Origin: JBCCQH01 sp039024435
Lineage (GTDB): Bacteria; Bacteroidota; Bacteroidia; J057; JADKCL01
Direction: 5' to 3'
Assembly (NCBI GenBank): GCA_039024435.1
Contig: JBCCQH010000025.1
Span: forward strand, 8,762-72,761
DNA length: 64,000 nt
The notes under the pieces are model-generated. The model made no database searches. It saw nothing but the letters and a program-made list of their open reading frames with translations, and was not told where the DNA came from. Made by a program: the position numbers and the translations under genes. Positions 17,174 to 26,102 of this stretch are shown piece by piece (within the stretch, counting starts at the first letter, position 1; the number at the start of each line of letters is the position of its first letter).

Positions 17174-19048
17174 CTAGCGAGTGGTATGCACCACCTTTTC
17201 CGTCACCAAGGTCCCGGGCGCGGCAAACTGTAACAGATAAACACCGGAACCGAGTTCGGACAGGTCAACCGAGAGGCTATGCAACCCAGCTTCATACCGT
17301 TGCCCGTGAATCAACCGGGTTACTTCACGCCCTTGCAGGTCACGCAGGACCAGATTGATTGGCGCGGCTTCTCTCAGCGTAAAACTGACCGAGATGACAT
17401 CGCCAGCAGGGTTCGGGTAGGCATCCATGTCGACCAACAAGGAAGGAGAGCGCGGGTCCTGCTCACTTTTGAGGACATTGCGCTCCACGATGGTGAGCAT
17501 GTGATTGGGACTGCCCATGTAGGTCGCGCTTCCGCTCGGATACTGTGCGAACTGGAAGTCGTAGAGAATGTCTTCCGTTACACTCACGGATCCGAAAAAT
17601 TCGTACTGAAAAGCAATTGAGTAATCCGCTCCGGGCGGGAGGGTAATCCCCACCAGGCGAGCGGTGGAGGGATCGGTCATGCGGACCAATCCTGGACCGA
17701 CGATGGTCACACCGGAGCTTTGGAATCCCCCCGCTTCCCAAGAAGCCCAGAGATTGTTGCTGAGCGCAATGTTGACATTGCCGTAATCCAGAAATGAATT
17801 TTCGGTCGCCGCTGAAGCACCGGCCAGTTCAAGGTCAATGACCGTTGTGACCCCCGTAGGATTATTGACCGCGTAGGATGCAAAACCATAACTGTAATTG
17901 CCGAATTGATCCCCAGGAATGAAGAAAGCGACATCGTTGGTGAGGTAGGTATTGCGTGCGGCGATGTTGTTGTTGTCCCGGACATTAAAAACGACGTCCC
18001 GGGGATTTCCTTCATTGTTCATGGGGTCATCGGTTGAGACCAGGCGCGCCAATAGACAAAGGGCGGGATGCACCGCATTGCCGACCGGTACGATAGGATC
18101 TCCATCGTTCTGGTACCAGATCGGATTGGGGGGGAACCAGTCCACCGGTTGGATGGTATGGACCTGGCCCCGAGACAGCGGGGGAATGGTCACGGGGCTC
18201 GGACTGGAGGCCGGGTCATTGGGATCGGCAATGGTGATCTCTCCTCCAAGCGGGCGTTTGGTATTGCTGTTGCTCGGCCAGATGATAAAATTGTTGGGGG
18301 CGGAAGGATTGCTGAAGTGCAGCCAATGATCATCCCAGGTCTCGTGGGTCCGGGCCCGGGTCCAATACAAATGCAGATCGGCACTTTTGGAAGACAAACA
18401 ACCGACGTTGCGAACCCGGGTAAAGACTTTGTTGGCATTGCCCTGAATGGATACAAAATCCGGGTTTTGGTGGGTGGTCTGACCGTCATTTTGCCTCCGT
18501 ACCCACAGGTCCGGGCTGGCAAATTCCGGGCTGGCTATGTAGGGTTCCGCCCCGATGTCTGAACCATCGTCGCGGATGATAAGCTCCGCGGCATTTGTCG
18601 GGCCGATGATCGCCCGAGCGGTAAAAGTGATGTCTTCCACCAACTGACCACCAGTGGTGAAGACTTCGATCAACACTTTGGCTTCGTCACAGGGCCGGGC
18701 ATCCGCCGGCATGACGCCAAATAGGTCAAGATCGTTGAACTGCATATTGCCCAGGAAGATTGTTCCACTGGACCCGATCGAAACCCCATTGAACGCCATG
18801 GCCAGGCCGTTGAGGTCTACGTCATCCGAACCCAATTGAGTCGCCGTGATATTGAAAGCCTGGGTAGCCCCCAAATTGATGATCTGGCCATCGGCATTGA
18901 TATTGTCACCCGGGTCCAGATTTTGCGTCGCTCCCAGGGTAAAGGCAATGGAAACCTGACCTTGAAGCGGTAAGGTCACCACGAAAAAGAATAGCAAGAA
19001 GGTGATGTTCCGCGGCAGTAGCCGGAGTTTGGAGTTGTGCGTTTTCAT
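17174..19048 (-). CDS. T9SS-exported protein with type-A C-terminal sorting domain
   Basis: The 624-aa product is predicted to be secreted by the type IX system. The N-terminus is a signal peptide (ITFLLFFFVVTLPLQGQ). A CARDB-like middle (about 190-260) carries FTRVRNVGCLSSKSADLHLY. A beta-rich region follows, and then a type-A sorting domain (about 545-624) starting AYPNPAGDVISVSF, with LRDLQGREV and a final strand LGSGVYLLQFAAPG before the basic tail. This tail directs crossing of the outer membrane and attachment or release. The gene is monocistronic. The cargo function is unknown; no protease or glycosidase motif is visible. Confidence 0.85.
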   Translation of the reverse strand: MKTHNSKLRLLPRNITFLLFFFVVTLPLQGQVSIAFTLGATQNLDPGDNINADGQIINLGATQAFNITATQLGSDDVDLNGLAMAFNGVSIGSSGTIFLGNMQFNDLDLFGVMPADARPCDEAKVLIEVFTTGGQLVEDITFTARAIIGPTNAAELIIRDDGSDIGAEPYIASPEFASPDLWVRRQNDGQTTHQNPDFVSIQGNANKVFTRVRNVGCLSSKSADLHLYWTRARTHETWDDHWLHFSNPSAPNNFIIWPSNSNTKRPLGGEITIADPNDPASSPSPVTIPPLSRGQVHTIQPVDWFPPNPIWYQNDGDPIVPVGNAVHPALCLLARLVSTDDPMNNEGNPRDVVFNVRDNNNIAARNTYLTNDVAFFIPGDQFGNYSYGFASYAVNNPTGVTTVIDLELAGASAATENSFLDYGNVNIALSNNLWASWEAGGFQSSGVTIVGPGLVRMTDPSTARLVGITLPPGADYSIAFQYEFFGSVSVTEDILYDFQFAQYPSGSATYMGSPNHMLTIVERNVLKSEQDPRSPSLLVDMDAYPNPAGDVISVSFTLREAAPINLVLRDLQGREVTRLIHGQRYEAGLHSLSVDLSELGSGVYLLQFAAPGTLVTEKVVHTTR

Positions 19049-19525
19049 TCAATTAGGATTTTGTTTGTGAAAAAAATTGTTGTCGGATATGAGTCATTCA
19101 GGATAGGATGAAGGGTTGGGCTCCAGGGGATCCGGGGCCACCCAGGCCATCCAGATAGAAACGCCGGAGCGCAAGGGATGGCTTCCTACGGGAAACCAGA
19201 AGCGGGTAAGACAAAGCAGCGCAGGGGGAGCAAGCGCCCGGCCATTGCATATCTTTTCCTGGTGTTTGATCTTGGTGGATAAATATGGGCCAGTATTTCT
19301 AAGGTAGTGCGCATGAAGGGACGGGCGATGAACGAACCGCTTGGAAAACTACCTCCAAAAAATCAGAACCAAGCGCCATAGAACAGCTTCATTTTCGGCG
19401 AAATCTTCACCGTTTACCTGCGCAAAGCGATTTGAAATCTCGGTTGGCACGAACAACTTCCCTTCTATTCTGACCGGGAAGATGAGAAAAATTGCCTAAA
19501 TTTTACCCACTACAAATACCAGAAC
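19049..19525. other. Gene-free divergent intergenic region, 477 bp
   Basis: It lies between the starts of the divergent genes 17174-19048 (minus) and 19526-20989 (plus), so it must hold both promoters. An A/T-rich stretch with TAAATTTT just before 19526 is a possible -7 element. I see no coding frame, RNA gene or clear repeat. Confidence 0.4.
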
Positions 19526-20989
19526 ATGCGCAGCCGAAAACTCTACCATTTGCTGATCCTGTTCCGTGAACAGGATCAGAATCGCTTTTCCCTTTTCCTC
19601 CGATCTCCCTATTTCAATACCAGTCCCACCTTGACCCTCTTTTGGGAAGAATGGAAAAAGAAAGTCTTGCGGTCCCGGGGAGGTGAAAACCTGAACGCAG
19701 CGGAATTGGTTGCCGGATCAAATTTGAAGATCAGTCAGGTGGACAAGCTCAGTTCAAAGCTTTATCACAAAGCCCGGGAATTCTTAAAAGTAGAGGAATT
19801 GGAAACCCAGGGTTTGGTCGGGGACGTACTCCTGACCAAGGCCGTCTTGAACCGGGATCCCAAAGGAGATGGGAACCACCGTTTCGTGGAGGAAATCGAG
19901 CAGGGTATGGAAGCCCGGCCGGTATCTTCGGAAAAATACCTGGCCCTCTTCTTTCACCATTATCTCAGGATCTTGCCCAGAATCGGGCAGCGCAGTTCTG
20001 CCCGGGGATTGGCCGGTGAGTTTCAGGAAATGTTTGACCACCTCGATGACTTTGCCGACAGCAAAGTGATGCAATTGGGTTGTTCTGCGATCAACGTGGG
20101 ACAGATCCTCCGGCAAGGCGCTCCGGGGGTGGTCGCCTACCTAAAAGAGCGGCTGCCCAAACGGCGCTCCGAGCGCGAAGAAAATTTGCTGGGACAGATT
20201 TACCGCAAGGTGCTGGAATTGCTCCAAAGCGGCACCCAAGTGGAGACCGTGGAGGAAGTATTGGATTTGTTGGAAAGCGAAGGGGAAGCCCTGACCGCAG
20301 AAGCCTTGCTGGAAATTTACAATTTCGTCTTGAACCAATGTATCCGCATCATCAATCAAGGAAACATGGCCTTTCTGGGTCCGGCTTTGGACTTGCACAT
20401 CCGTTTCTTGGACATGGGGGTGTTGCTCGAATCCGGGAAGCTTCCTCCGCAACAGTTTAAGAATATGGTGGGCATGGCTTGCCGGATCGGGCGCTTGGAG
20501 TGGGTGGAGAAGTTCATCGCGGAGTACGGGGGAAATTTACTGGAGGACCACGGGGGAAAGGCGTACCGGTTCAATCTGGCCATCCTCCGATTCCATCAGA
20601 AAAGGTTCAAGGAAGCCATCACCATGCTGAAAGAGGTCATCCAAGATCCTGGGCCGGACGTTTTTTATGGCACCGATTCGCGCATGTATTTGTGGAAGGC
20701 TTATTACGAGGCGGCGCACGAATTGAGTTCGGAGGAAGTCGATGAAATGTTCCGCTTGTATGATTCTTTTCGCCTCTTCATTGACCGACATTCCAAAATA
20801 TCGGAACAGCACCGTTTACAGTACCGAAATCACATTCGGTTATTCAAGCGCTTCTTACAGGTGGTCCAGGGGAATGAAGAAGACACCCGGGCCGAGTTGG
20901 AGGAACTTCAGCGAGAACTGGCCGCAATAAGCGACTTCCCCAACCGGACCTGGTTGGTCCGGAAGGTGGAAGCAGCGTTGAATGGTTAG
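19526..20989 (+). CDS. Helical-repeat (TPR-like) protein, about 490-aa family, copy 2
   Basis: The 487-aa protein is paralogous to 1787-3244. It shares the N-terminal FSLFLRSPYFNTSPTL block and the C-terminal series LWKAYYEA, EMFRLYDSFRLFIDRHSKIS and YRNHIRLFKRF. It is predicted all-helical, with no signal peptide or membrane span, so it is cytoplasmic and probably a scaffold. Its stop lies 10 bp from the end of a convergent lipoprotein gene (21000-21656) whose paralog also sits next to copy 1. Function unknown; conservation of the terminal blocks argues for a defined binding partner. Confidence 0.85.
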   Translation: MRSRKLYHLLILFREQDQNRFSLFLRSPYFNTSPTLTLFWEEWKKKVLRSRGGENLNAAELVAGSNLKISQVDKLSSKLYHKAREFLKVEELETQGLVGDVLLTKAVLNRDPKGDGNHRFVEEIEQGMEARPVSSEKYLALFFHHYLRILPRIGQRSSARGLAGEFQEMFDHLDDFADSKVMQLGCSAINVGQILRQGAPGVVAYLKERLPKRRSEREENLLGQIYRKVLELLQSGTQVETVEEVLDLLESEGEALTAEALLEIYNFVLNQCIRIINQGNMAFLGPALDLHIRFLDMGVLLESGKLPPQQFKNMVGMACRIGRLEWVEKFIAEYGGNLLEDHGGKAYRFNLAILRFHQKRFKEAITMLKEVIQDPGPDVFYGTDSRMYLWKAYYEAAHELSSEEVDEMFRLYDSFRLFIDRHSKISEQHRLQYRNHIRLFKRFLQVVQGNEEDTRAELEELQRELAAISDFPNRTWLVRKVEAALNG

Positions 20990-20999
20990 ATTGTTAAAA

Positions 21000-21656
21000 T
21001 CAGGGAATAATGGGGCCCGCGGTTGCGGAACTGGCGGGAATGTAGTAGTCGATGCCGATCACGTTGCCCAGAGGGTCCAGATTTTGCCGTTCCACAAAGG
21101 TGGTGCGCAATACCGCTTCAATCGGGCTGGAGAGATTTTCGATCATGCACAAACCTCCCGCGCGTAGCAATTCCGGACTGGGATCGATCAGCGCATTGAA
21201 ACCGATGTACACGTGCTGGTGGATGTAAAATCCCGGGATTTGGATGGCATCATTGGATCCATCGTTGTCCAGATCGAAGGGCCCATTGAAGGATAGCTCA
21301 GCTCCGTTGCCATTGTACACGTAGATGTCAGAAGCCCCGGGCAGGAAGTCGAATTCCATGGCATAATGCTTAATTTTGCACATGCAGGTTCTTCCTTCCT
21401 CAAAAGGAGGATAGGAACCCAGGTAAGCTCCGTACTTGATGGGACCTTCGGTTGGGAAGCTTATCGACACATTGGTGGTCGTGTCCAGATCAAAATTGCG
21501 GCTTCCCGCCTGTCCGTGGCAGGGAGGCTGCACCTGCTCGGCTTGCAGGGTAGGCAGCGAGGGACTTTCTTGCAGGATTGGGCTTTGGCAGGAAGTAAGA
21601 TTGAGCAATGAGCAGATAAGGAAACCGGCCGCGGCCATTTTGGCTAGATTGTTCAT
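21000..21656 (-). CDS. Small lipoprotein, paralog of 995-1612
   Basis: A 218-aa predicted lipoprotein with signal and lipobox MAAAGFLICSLLNLTSC (Cys23). The mature part has CMCKIKHYAMEFDFLPG, an acidic loop DLDNDGSNDA that resembles a Ca-binding turn, and the family signature RAGGLCMIENL near the C-terminus, shared with 995-1612. It converges on the helical-repeat gene 19526-20989 with a 10-bp gap; the orientation differs from locus 1 but the partnership is the same. Function unknown. Confidence 0.78.
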   Translation of the reverse strand: MNNLAKMAAAGFLICSLLNLTSCQSPILQESPSLPTLQAEQVQPPCHGQAGSRNFDLDTTTNVSISFPTEGPIKYGAYLGSYPPFEEGRTCMCKIKHYAMEFDFLPGASDIYVYNGNGAELSFNGPFDLDNDGSNDAIQIPGFYIHQHVYIGFNALIDPSPELLRAGGLCMIENLSSPIEAVLRTTFVERQNLDPLGNVIGIDYYIPASSATAGPIIP

Positions 21657-21801
21657 GATCTTGGTGTGAATGTTGGATCAGAAAATATTGGGACAAGTTT
21701 ATTTCGATTTTTGGAAATCTCAATGAACAAACGTACCGCGATCTTGACCACCAAAACTGGCGAGTCCCCGCCCGGCATCACCGCAACCGAATTCCCCCAA
21801 C

Positions 21802-21886
21802 CGACCATTCCCCCCATTGCCGGTATCGATCAAAAGCGGTATCTTTCCGTTGTGGCCGGTGGGCCAGCCTTAACCAAACACAACCA
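21802..21886 (+). repeat. Dispersed direct repeat, copy 1 (about 84 bp)
   Basis: The sequence from CGACCATTCC to CACAACCA is nearly identical to 30154-30237, differing by a few substitutions and one indel. It contains CGGTATC twice, nine bases apart, and a short hairpin-forming TGGCC...GGCCA (imperfect in this copy). The right half overlaps the 3' end of the IS66 remnant. The two copies bound the accessory region. Confidence 0.7.
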
Positions 21887-22138
21887 GCTACCCAGGTTAA
21901 GCCAGATAAAAGAGCTGCGCACTGAATCAACCTCCACCTGCACCAGGCCGCCATCGTCTTCAATATGAGCGCAGTGGCGCCGTTGCCAATAATAAAAGAC
22001 ATGCTCGGGAACCTCGTGGGCCGCACAGAACTCCTTTGCGTTCATGTCGCTGGTCTGCTTGGCCTCGACCAATGGAAACATCGTCTTAACGGTGCGAAGT
22101 CTGGGATGAGATGTAGTGGATTGCGATGCGTTTTTCAT
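21830..22138 (-). pseudogene. IS66-family TnpA-like (OrfA) remnant
   Basis: The frame encodes the N-terminal part of an IS66 accessory protein. A helix-turn-helix-like segment with FCAAHEVPEHVFYYWQRRH matches the typical EFC...FYYW motif of TnpA. After about residue 72 the similarity ends and the frame runs into the dispersed repeat and stops. No tnpB or tnpC follows, and no clear terminal repeats were found, so it is a truncated remnant. Confidence 0.6.
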
Positions 22139-22179
22139 TCTTCCAAATTCTCCCGTGTCCGCGAGATTGGGAGGATGGG

Positions 22180-22297
22180 ATTTGCGGGGGGATACCTTCC
22201 TAGAATGCTAATTCAAAATGATGAGGCTTTCCAGGAATGCGTCACCATGATATTTGAAAAATCAAACCTTGATCCTCCTATCGAGAATATTGTTTGA
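22180..22297 (+). pseudogene. Relic 3' end of the 151-aa membrane-protein gene
   Basis: Translation gives LPRMLIQNDEAFQECVTMI and then FEKSNLDPP, matching LPKMLFQNDEAFAECIVLL near the C-terminus of the intact gene 22543-22998. The upstream part is lost and joins unrelated sequence next to the IS66 remnant. It is a duplicated, decayed copy lying 250 bp from the intact gene. Confidence 0.75.
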
Positions 22298-22430
22298 CCA
22301 TTTTTGAAGGGACAAAAATACTTTCACGATCCTCAAACAAGCAACTTTGCCGTTGCATTTATCGGTACGACCTCCACAAACAGGGCCTCATCATCGTTTA
22401 CTGGGGTTGATGTAGCTGATTGATGACCTC
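22270..22430 (-). pseudogene. Relic C-terminus of the 1035-aa toxin-like gene
   Basis: On the minus strand, three frame-shifted pieces read ISYINP, DDEALFVEVVPINATAKLL and FEDRESIFVPSKMVKQYS. They align in order with YISYLNP, DDNETLFVEVIPANGLTQEL and FDGKEKLFVPRKILRPYH, the last residues of the intact protein (22995-26102). At least two frameshifts show decay. Its end overlaps the relic at 22180-22297 convergently, as in the intact pair, so the whole 3' junction was duplicated. Confidence 0.75.
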
Positions 22431-22542
22431 GATTTGCCGGACACAGTCACTCATTACAAATCATCAATATTTGTATATTCACAGTAACGATTTGCGAGCC
22501 CATATCCATGCCAAATATCCTTTTTAATTCACGCACCAGATC

Positions 22543-22998
22543 ATGAAAAACAACCCAATAGCCTATCATTTTCGGATGCCTGTAGCCAACTATGTCATAG
22601 GCAATATTTTGTTCTTTGGGTTGTTTGCAGCAGCACTATATCTGCTAACTACTGGAAAAGTGAGCCAAGAATTGGCTTGGGCATTTGTTATCAGTTTAGG
22701 GATATTGATGGCAGGATTTCTTGTACTTACGATTTTGGGATTTTTTGTAAGGAGCTCAAATTTGATTCTTCTTGAAGCAGGGTTGCAATACCCTACTCTG
22801 TTTAAGAAAGGCTATCGTAAGATCAAATTCAATGATATTGAGCAAATTCTAATTACATATCGATCAGGAGTTGAACCAGTTCAGGCGAAATTAAGATTGA
22901 AAAATGGCAAGACAGTTGTTCTTCCCAAAATGCTATTTCAAAATGATGAAGCTTTCGCAGAATGCATTGTCTTACTAGAAGAGCGTACGAACACTTAA
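22543..22998 (+). CDS. Two-span membrane protein with C-terminal PH-like domain; candidate immunity or partner protein
   Basis: The 151-aa protein has two membrane spans (about 20-40, VIGNILFFGLFAAALYLL; about 48-70, WAFVISLGILMAGFLVLTIL). A cytoplasmic beta-rich tail follows with the pattern LILLEAGLQYPTLFKKGYRK...IKFNDIEQI, typical of small PH-like membrane proteins. Its 3' end overlaps the convergent 1035-aa gene by 4 bp, and this junction exists twice (the second copy is a relic at 22180-22430), so the two genes travelled together. A membrane immunity protein against a pore-forming neighbour would fit but is inference. A/T content is higher than in core genes. Confidence 0.7.
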   Translation: MKNNPIAYHFRMPVANYVIGNILFFGLFAAALYLLTTGKVSQELAWAFVISLGILMAGFLVLTILGFFVRSSNLILLEAGLQYPTLFKKGYRKIKFNDIEQILITYRSGVEPVQAKLRLKNGKTVVLPKMLFQNDEAFAECIVLLEERTNT

Positions 22999-25900
22999 TG
23001 ATAGGGCCTTAGTATTTTTCTGGGAACAAACAATTTCTCCTTTCCATCAAAGAGCTCCTGAGTCAACCCATTTGCTGGTATCACTTCGACAAAAAGGGTT
23101 TCATTGTCATCGATTGGATTCAGGTAACTAATATAGGGGCCACTCATTTGTACGAGATGGGGTTCTTCCCGTGTAAGTTGGTGACCCACAACCTGAAAGA
23201 ACCCAAAATCCCGAACTTCCCAAGCCCCTTCCATTAGCATAATGGGGCGATCTTCGAATGAACGGTAGACGCTCCTGGCGGCGTCTTCGACGGAATCACC
23301 GATGCTTATGTCAAAGACCCAATACACAAATACTCCGACAATACAACCAACTACTGCACCAATTGGTCCAGCAGTCGCTCCCAATTCCGCACCTGAAACA
23401 CCACCTGAGAAGAAAGACGCAGTACCTGTCGCCAATGACCCTGAGATAGCACCGCCGACCAATGCTCGACTTCCCCTACCCAGGTAATCTTCAGTTGAAT
23501 ATTCATAATCATCGAACAACATCATGCCAATCTCAATGACCGGAGCAGCAATGGCACCTGCCGCGCCACCGGCACCAGCCGATCGCGCCAAGCCATTCCT
23601 CACGCCGTTGCGCAGCAGAAATTGCTGGGTGCCAACCTCAACAGCTCCACCCAAGGAACCGCCAACGGTCCCTGTTGCAGTTGCTCTGCCAATAATTGCC
23701 CAATCCAGGTCCTCTGGACTAAAAGCTTGCCTCCCCAGTTCAACCAAGCCCACCAAAGCTCCACCGTACATACCTCCCTGGGTTGAAGACCTGGCCATCG
23801 CGCGTGCAAACCCAACACGGTCAGTATACAAAGACGAGGAGGTGACATTTCGACGAACCTGTTCGGGTCTTTGGCCGCCAAAGCGAAAGCGTGATCTTCG
23901 AGCACTACGAAGGAACTCCGCCGTACTGCCATTACTAATGATCTTTGCCTGCACCCGCTTGTACAGCCGATCAAGGAATTTCCGATATTGTCTTTCTGTG
24001 ATTTGTCCGGAATCTCTTGCTGCCTCGGCCTCCGCCACAGATCGATATGAGCGCCCCTGGATTTGTTCCGGCTTGTCATTCAGGAGCGCATCGAAATAAT
24101 CGCGAAAGGCTTCCGGATTGGTAAGCATCCTTTGCCCAATTTCTTCACGGTAGGGATTCACATCTTCACTATTGATAGCCAGTTTTCCGCGGGCCTTTGC
24201 CTTTAATATCGCCTCTTCGACCGTAATATTCTCTCCTTCATAGATTTGCGCCGCAACATTCTCAAAAACGGCGCGGCGAGTTTCGCTTCCGCGGCCACCC
24301 ATGATGTCATCAAGTCCACCGTCATAGACCCTGTATCGGGATACCCTCTCAGTTGCCGTACTTGACTTTGATTGGATCAGATCATTTGAGAAGATCTTTC
24401 CCATCGTGTCATAGATCGGATAATTGCCCGTGCGTTGCGTGCCATTGCGATCTACCCATGGTACATGATCGAGATCTCTCTGCATCCAGAGTCTGTTGGC
24501 AATTAGGGTTTCTTCGGCAATTCTTCCGTGCCAGCGGTTGGAGCGCGGTGAGCCAGGGAACGTTTCTCCTGAGCTGACCAATCGATCGGGCAATGGTACA
24601 TGCAAAGTCGCGCCGATCAACCCCATTTCGGTCGCTACCTCGTGGCTGTAGACAGGAATATTGAACTGTTTCAGCTTATTCAGGAACTCTTGTCCTTTCA
24701 TCCTGCGGTATCGGCCATCTTCGGTTGGGACTTTTGCTGTCTGATTGACCTTGTACACGGTTACCCCAAGTTCGTTCCTTTCAAGTACCAGATCATCTTC
24801 AGGACCGATATCATCTTCAAAATTTGCTACTGGCTCGGGTTCATGACAAAAGAGTCGTTCACTGAATCGGTTTTCAAAACTGAACTTCCTTTCATTGTCT
24901 GAATACTGAAGCCCGTACGTAACAGTGCATGCATCCTCATCAATTTTGGAAAAAACATATAGGTCGCAATCACTCCTGCTGACTTCAATCGCAGCGCCCC
25001 GTTTGGTGTTCCCCGACTCATCGTATCTGATCTTGTATGAGTCACCGGTAGCCTCTGCAAATTCCACACCACCGGATGATCGCTTATTCAGTGGAATAAG
25101 TCCCCTGCGATGGAGCATTTTCACAAGCTCATATTGATTGAGAGCCTCATGGAGCCGGGTAAGAAAACCACTATCCCCTTCCCAGGCATCAACGTCGAAT
25201 TCAAATGAAGCAAGCAGAAGATATTGCGATTGCGGAAGCTGTTCTACTGAGGCAATCTTCCCTTGGTGCTTAATAGGGGCAACATCCTCGAAAAATTTCT
25301 CTGCCTCAGCAATGTTGGAAAGTCCAGCTACCGGGATCTTGCCGCCATATTGCTCAGAAAGTCCGAGACGAAATGGCTGAAGGTAGTCTTCATCATTTCT
25401 TGCAGCATAAAAAATAGAAGGCTCCACAATCACAGTTTTGAGACCTTGGGGAAAGGCGTCAAGAATTCTACTTCGGCGCTCTCGTTTCTCCAAAGAAAAA
25501 TGGCCGTCGGGCGGACCGAAATAGGTGAAATCAAATTCTCGTCGTTTGGCATTGGTGGTGCTGATCAAGGGCCGCCATTTAATATCGCCCCGGATGATCT
25601 TCTTGCCTTGCCCAACCCAAATGACAATCTCTGCACCTTGCACGGGAATTGCTCTTTCACTGGAAGATGGGTAAAGCCATACTCCATAGCGAAGAACGAC
25701 ATGTGAAATAAAACGCTTTAATGATGGATGTTTAGGATCTGCATCTTTCAAAATCGGCATTGCTGGCTCCAATGCCTTCATATATACAAGCGGGAACAAC
25801 CGGGGTAAAGAGCACTCACCCGACTGGTAAGCTTTTCCAAGCTCATCGTTGAAGCGTTGCATAAATGCCCAGGCAACCTTACCAGCATCCAATTCAGATT

Positions 25901-26102
25901 CGGTAGCCAGACCTGGCTGTTCCCGAGAAAAGTAGGCACGATCATGGAATATCCAATCACCATATGCCCCCATCGCGAAAACGATATCTTCTTCATCGGT
26001 TCCGGTAAGCCGCAATAGCGTCTTAGAGAGGAAATCGAAATCAGATTGCATGTCACTAGGTGAAACACGCCGGAAAATGCGAATGTCAGGTCGTTTGCTC
26101 AT
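22995..26102 (-). CDS. Large protein with glycine-zipper hydrophobic C-terminal region; putative toxin
   Basis: The 1035-aa protein has no signal peptide. Residues about 70-190 share a domain with the upstream 247-aa protein: SLPRLFPLVYMKA here and LPSLFPRSYKAV there, then AIPVQGAEIVIWVG and a Lys-Trp-Arg (KWRPL / SWRSI). The middle is soluble and charged. Residues about 770-940 are Gly/Ala-rich hydrophobic segments (GGALVGLVELG, GGSLGGAVEVG, AGAGGAAGAIAAPVIEIGMM, GPIGAVVGCIVGVFVYWVF), a glycine-zipper pattern seen in pore-forming or translocating proteins. A short soluble tail of about 95 residues ends the protein. The start overlaps the preceding stop (ATGA), implying coupling. A relic of the last 50 residues lies at 22270-22430. 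Function inferred only. Confidence 0.75.
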   Translation of the reverse strand: MSKRPDIRIFRRVSPSDMQSDFDFLSKTLLRLTGTDEEDIVFAMGAYGDWIFHDRAYFSREQPGLATESELDAGKVAWAFMQRFNDELGKAYQSGECSLPRLFPLVYMKALEPAMPILKDADPKHPSLKRFISHVVLRYGVWLYPSSSERAIPVQGAEIVIWVGQGKKIIRGDIKWRPLISTTNAKRREFDFTYFGPPDGHFSLEKRERRSRILDAFPQGLKTVIVEPSIFYAARNDEDYLQPFRLGLSEQYGGKIPVAGLSNIAEAEKFFEDVAPIKHQGKIASVEQLPQSQYLLLASFEFDVDAWEGDSGFLTRLHEALNQYELVKMLHRRGLIPLNKRSSGGVEFAEATGDSYKIRYDESGNTKRGAAIEVSRSDCDLYVFSKIDEDACTVTYGLQYSDNERKFSFENRFSERLFCHEPEPVANFEDDIGPEDDLVLERNELGVTVYKVNQTAKVPTEDGRYRRMKGQEFLNKLKQFNIPVYSHEVATEMGLIGATLHVPLPDRLVSSGETFPGSPRSNRWHGRIAEETLIANRLWMQRDLDHVPWVDRNGTQRTGNYPIYDTMGKIFSNDLIQSKSSTATERVSRYRVYDGGLDDIMGGRGSETRRAVFENVAAQIYEGENITVEEAILKAKARGKLAINSEDVNPYREEIGQRMLTNPEAFRDYFDALLNDKPEQIQGRSYRSVAEAEAARDSGQITERQYRKFLDRLYKRVQAKIISNGSTAEFLRSARRSRFRFGGQRPEQVRRNVTSSSLYTDRVGFARAMARSSTQGGMYGGALVGLVELGRQAFSPEDLDWAIIGRATATGTVGGSLGGAVEVGTQQFLLRNGVRNGLARSAGAGGAAGAIAAPVIEIGMMLFDDYEYSTEDYLGRGSRALVGGAISGSLATGTASFFSGGVSGAELGATAGPIGAVVGCIVGVFVYWVFDISIGDSVEDAARSVYRSFEDRPIMLMEGAWEVRDFGFFQVVGHQLTREEPHLVQMSGPYISYLNPIDDNETLFVEVIPANGLTQELFDGKEKLFVPRKILRPYH

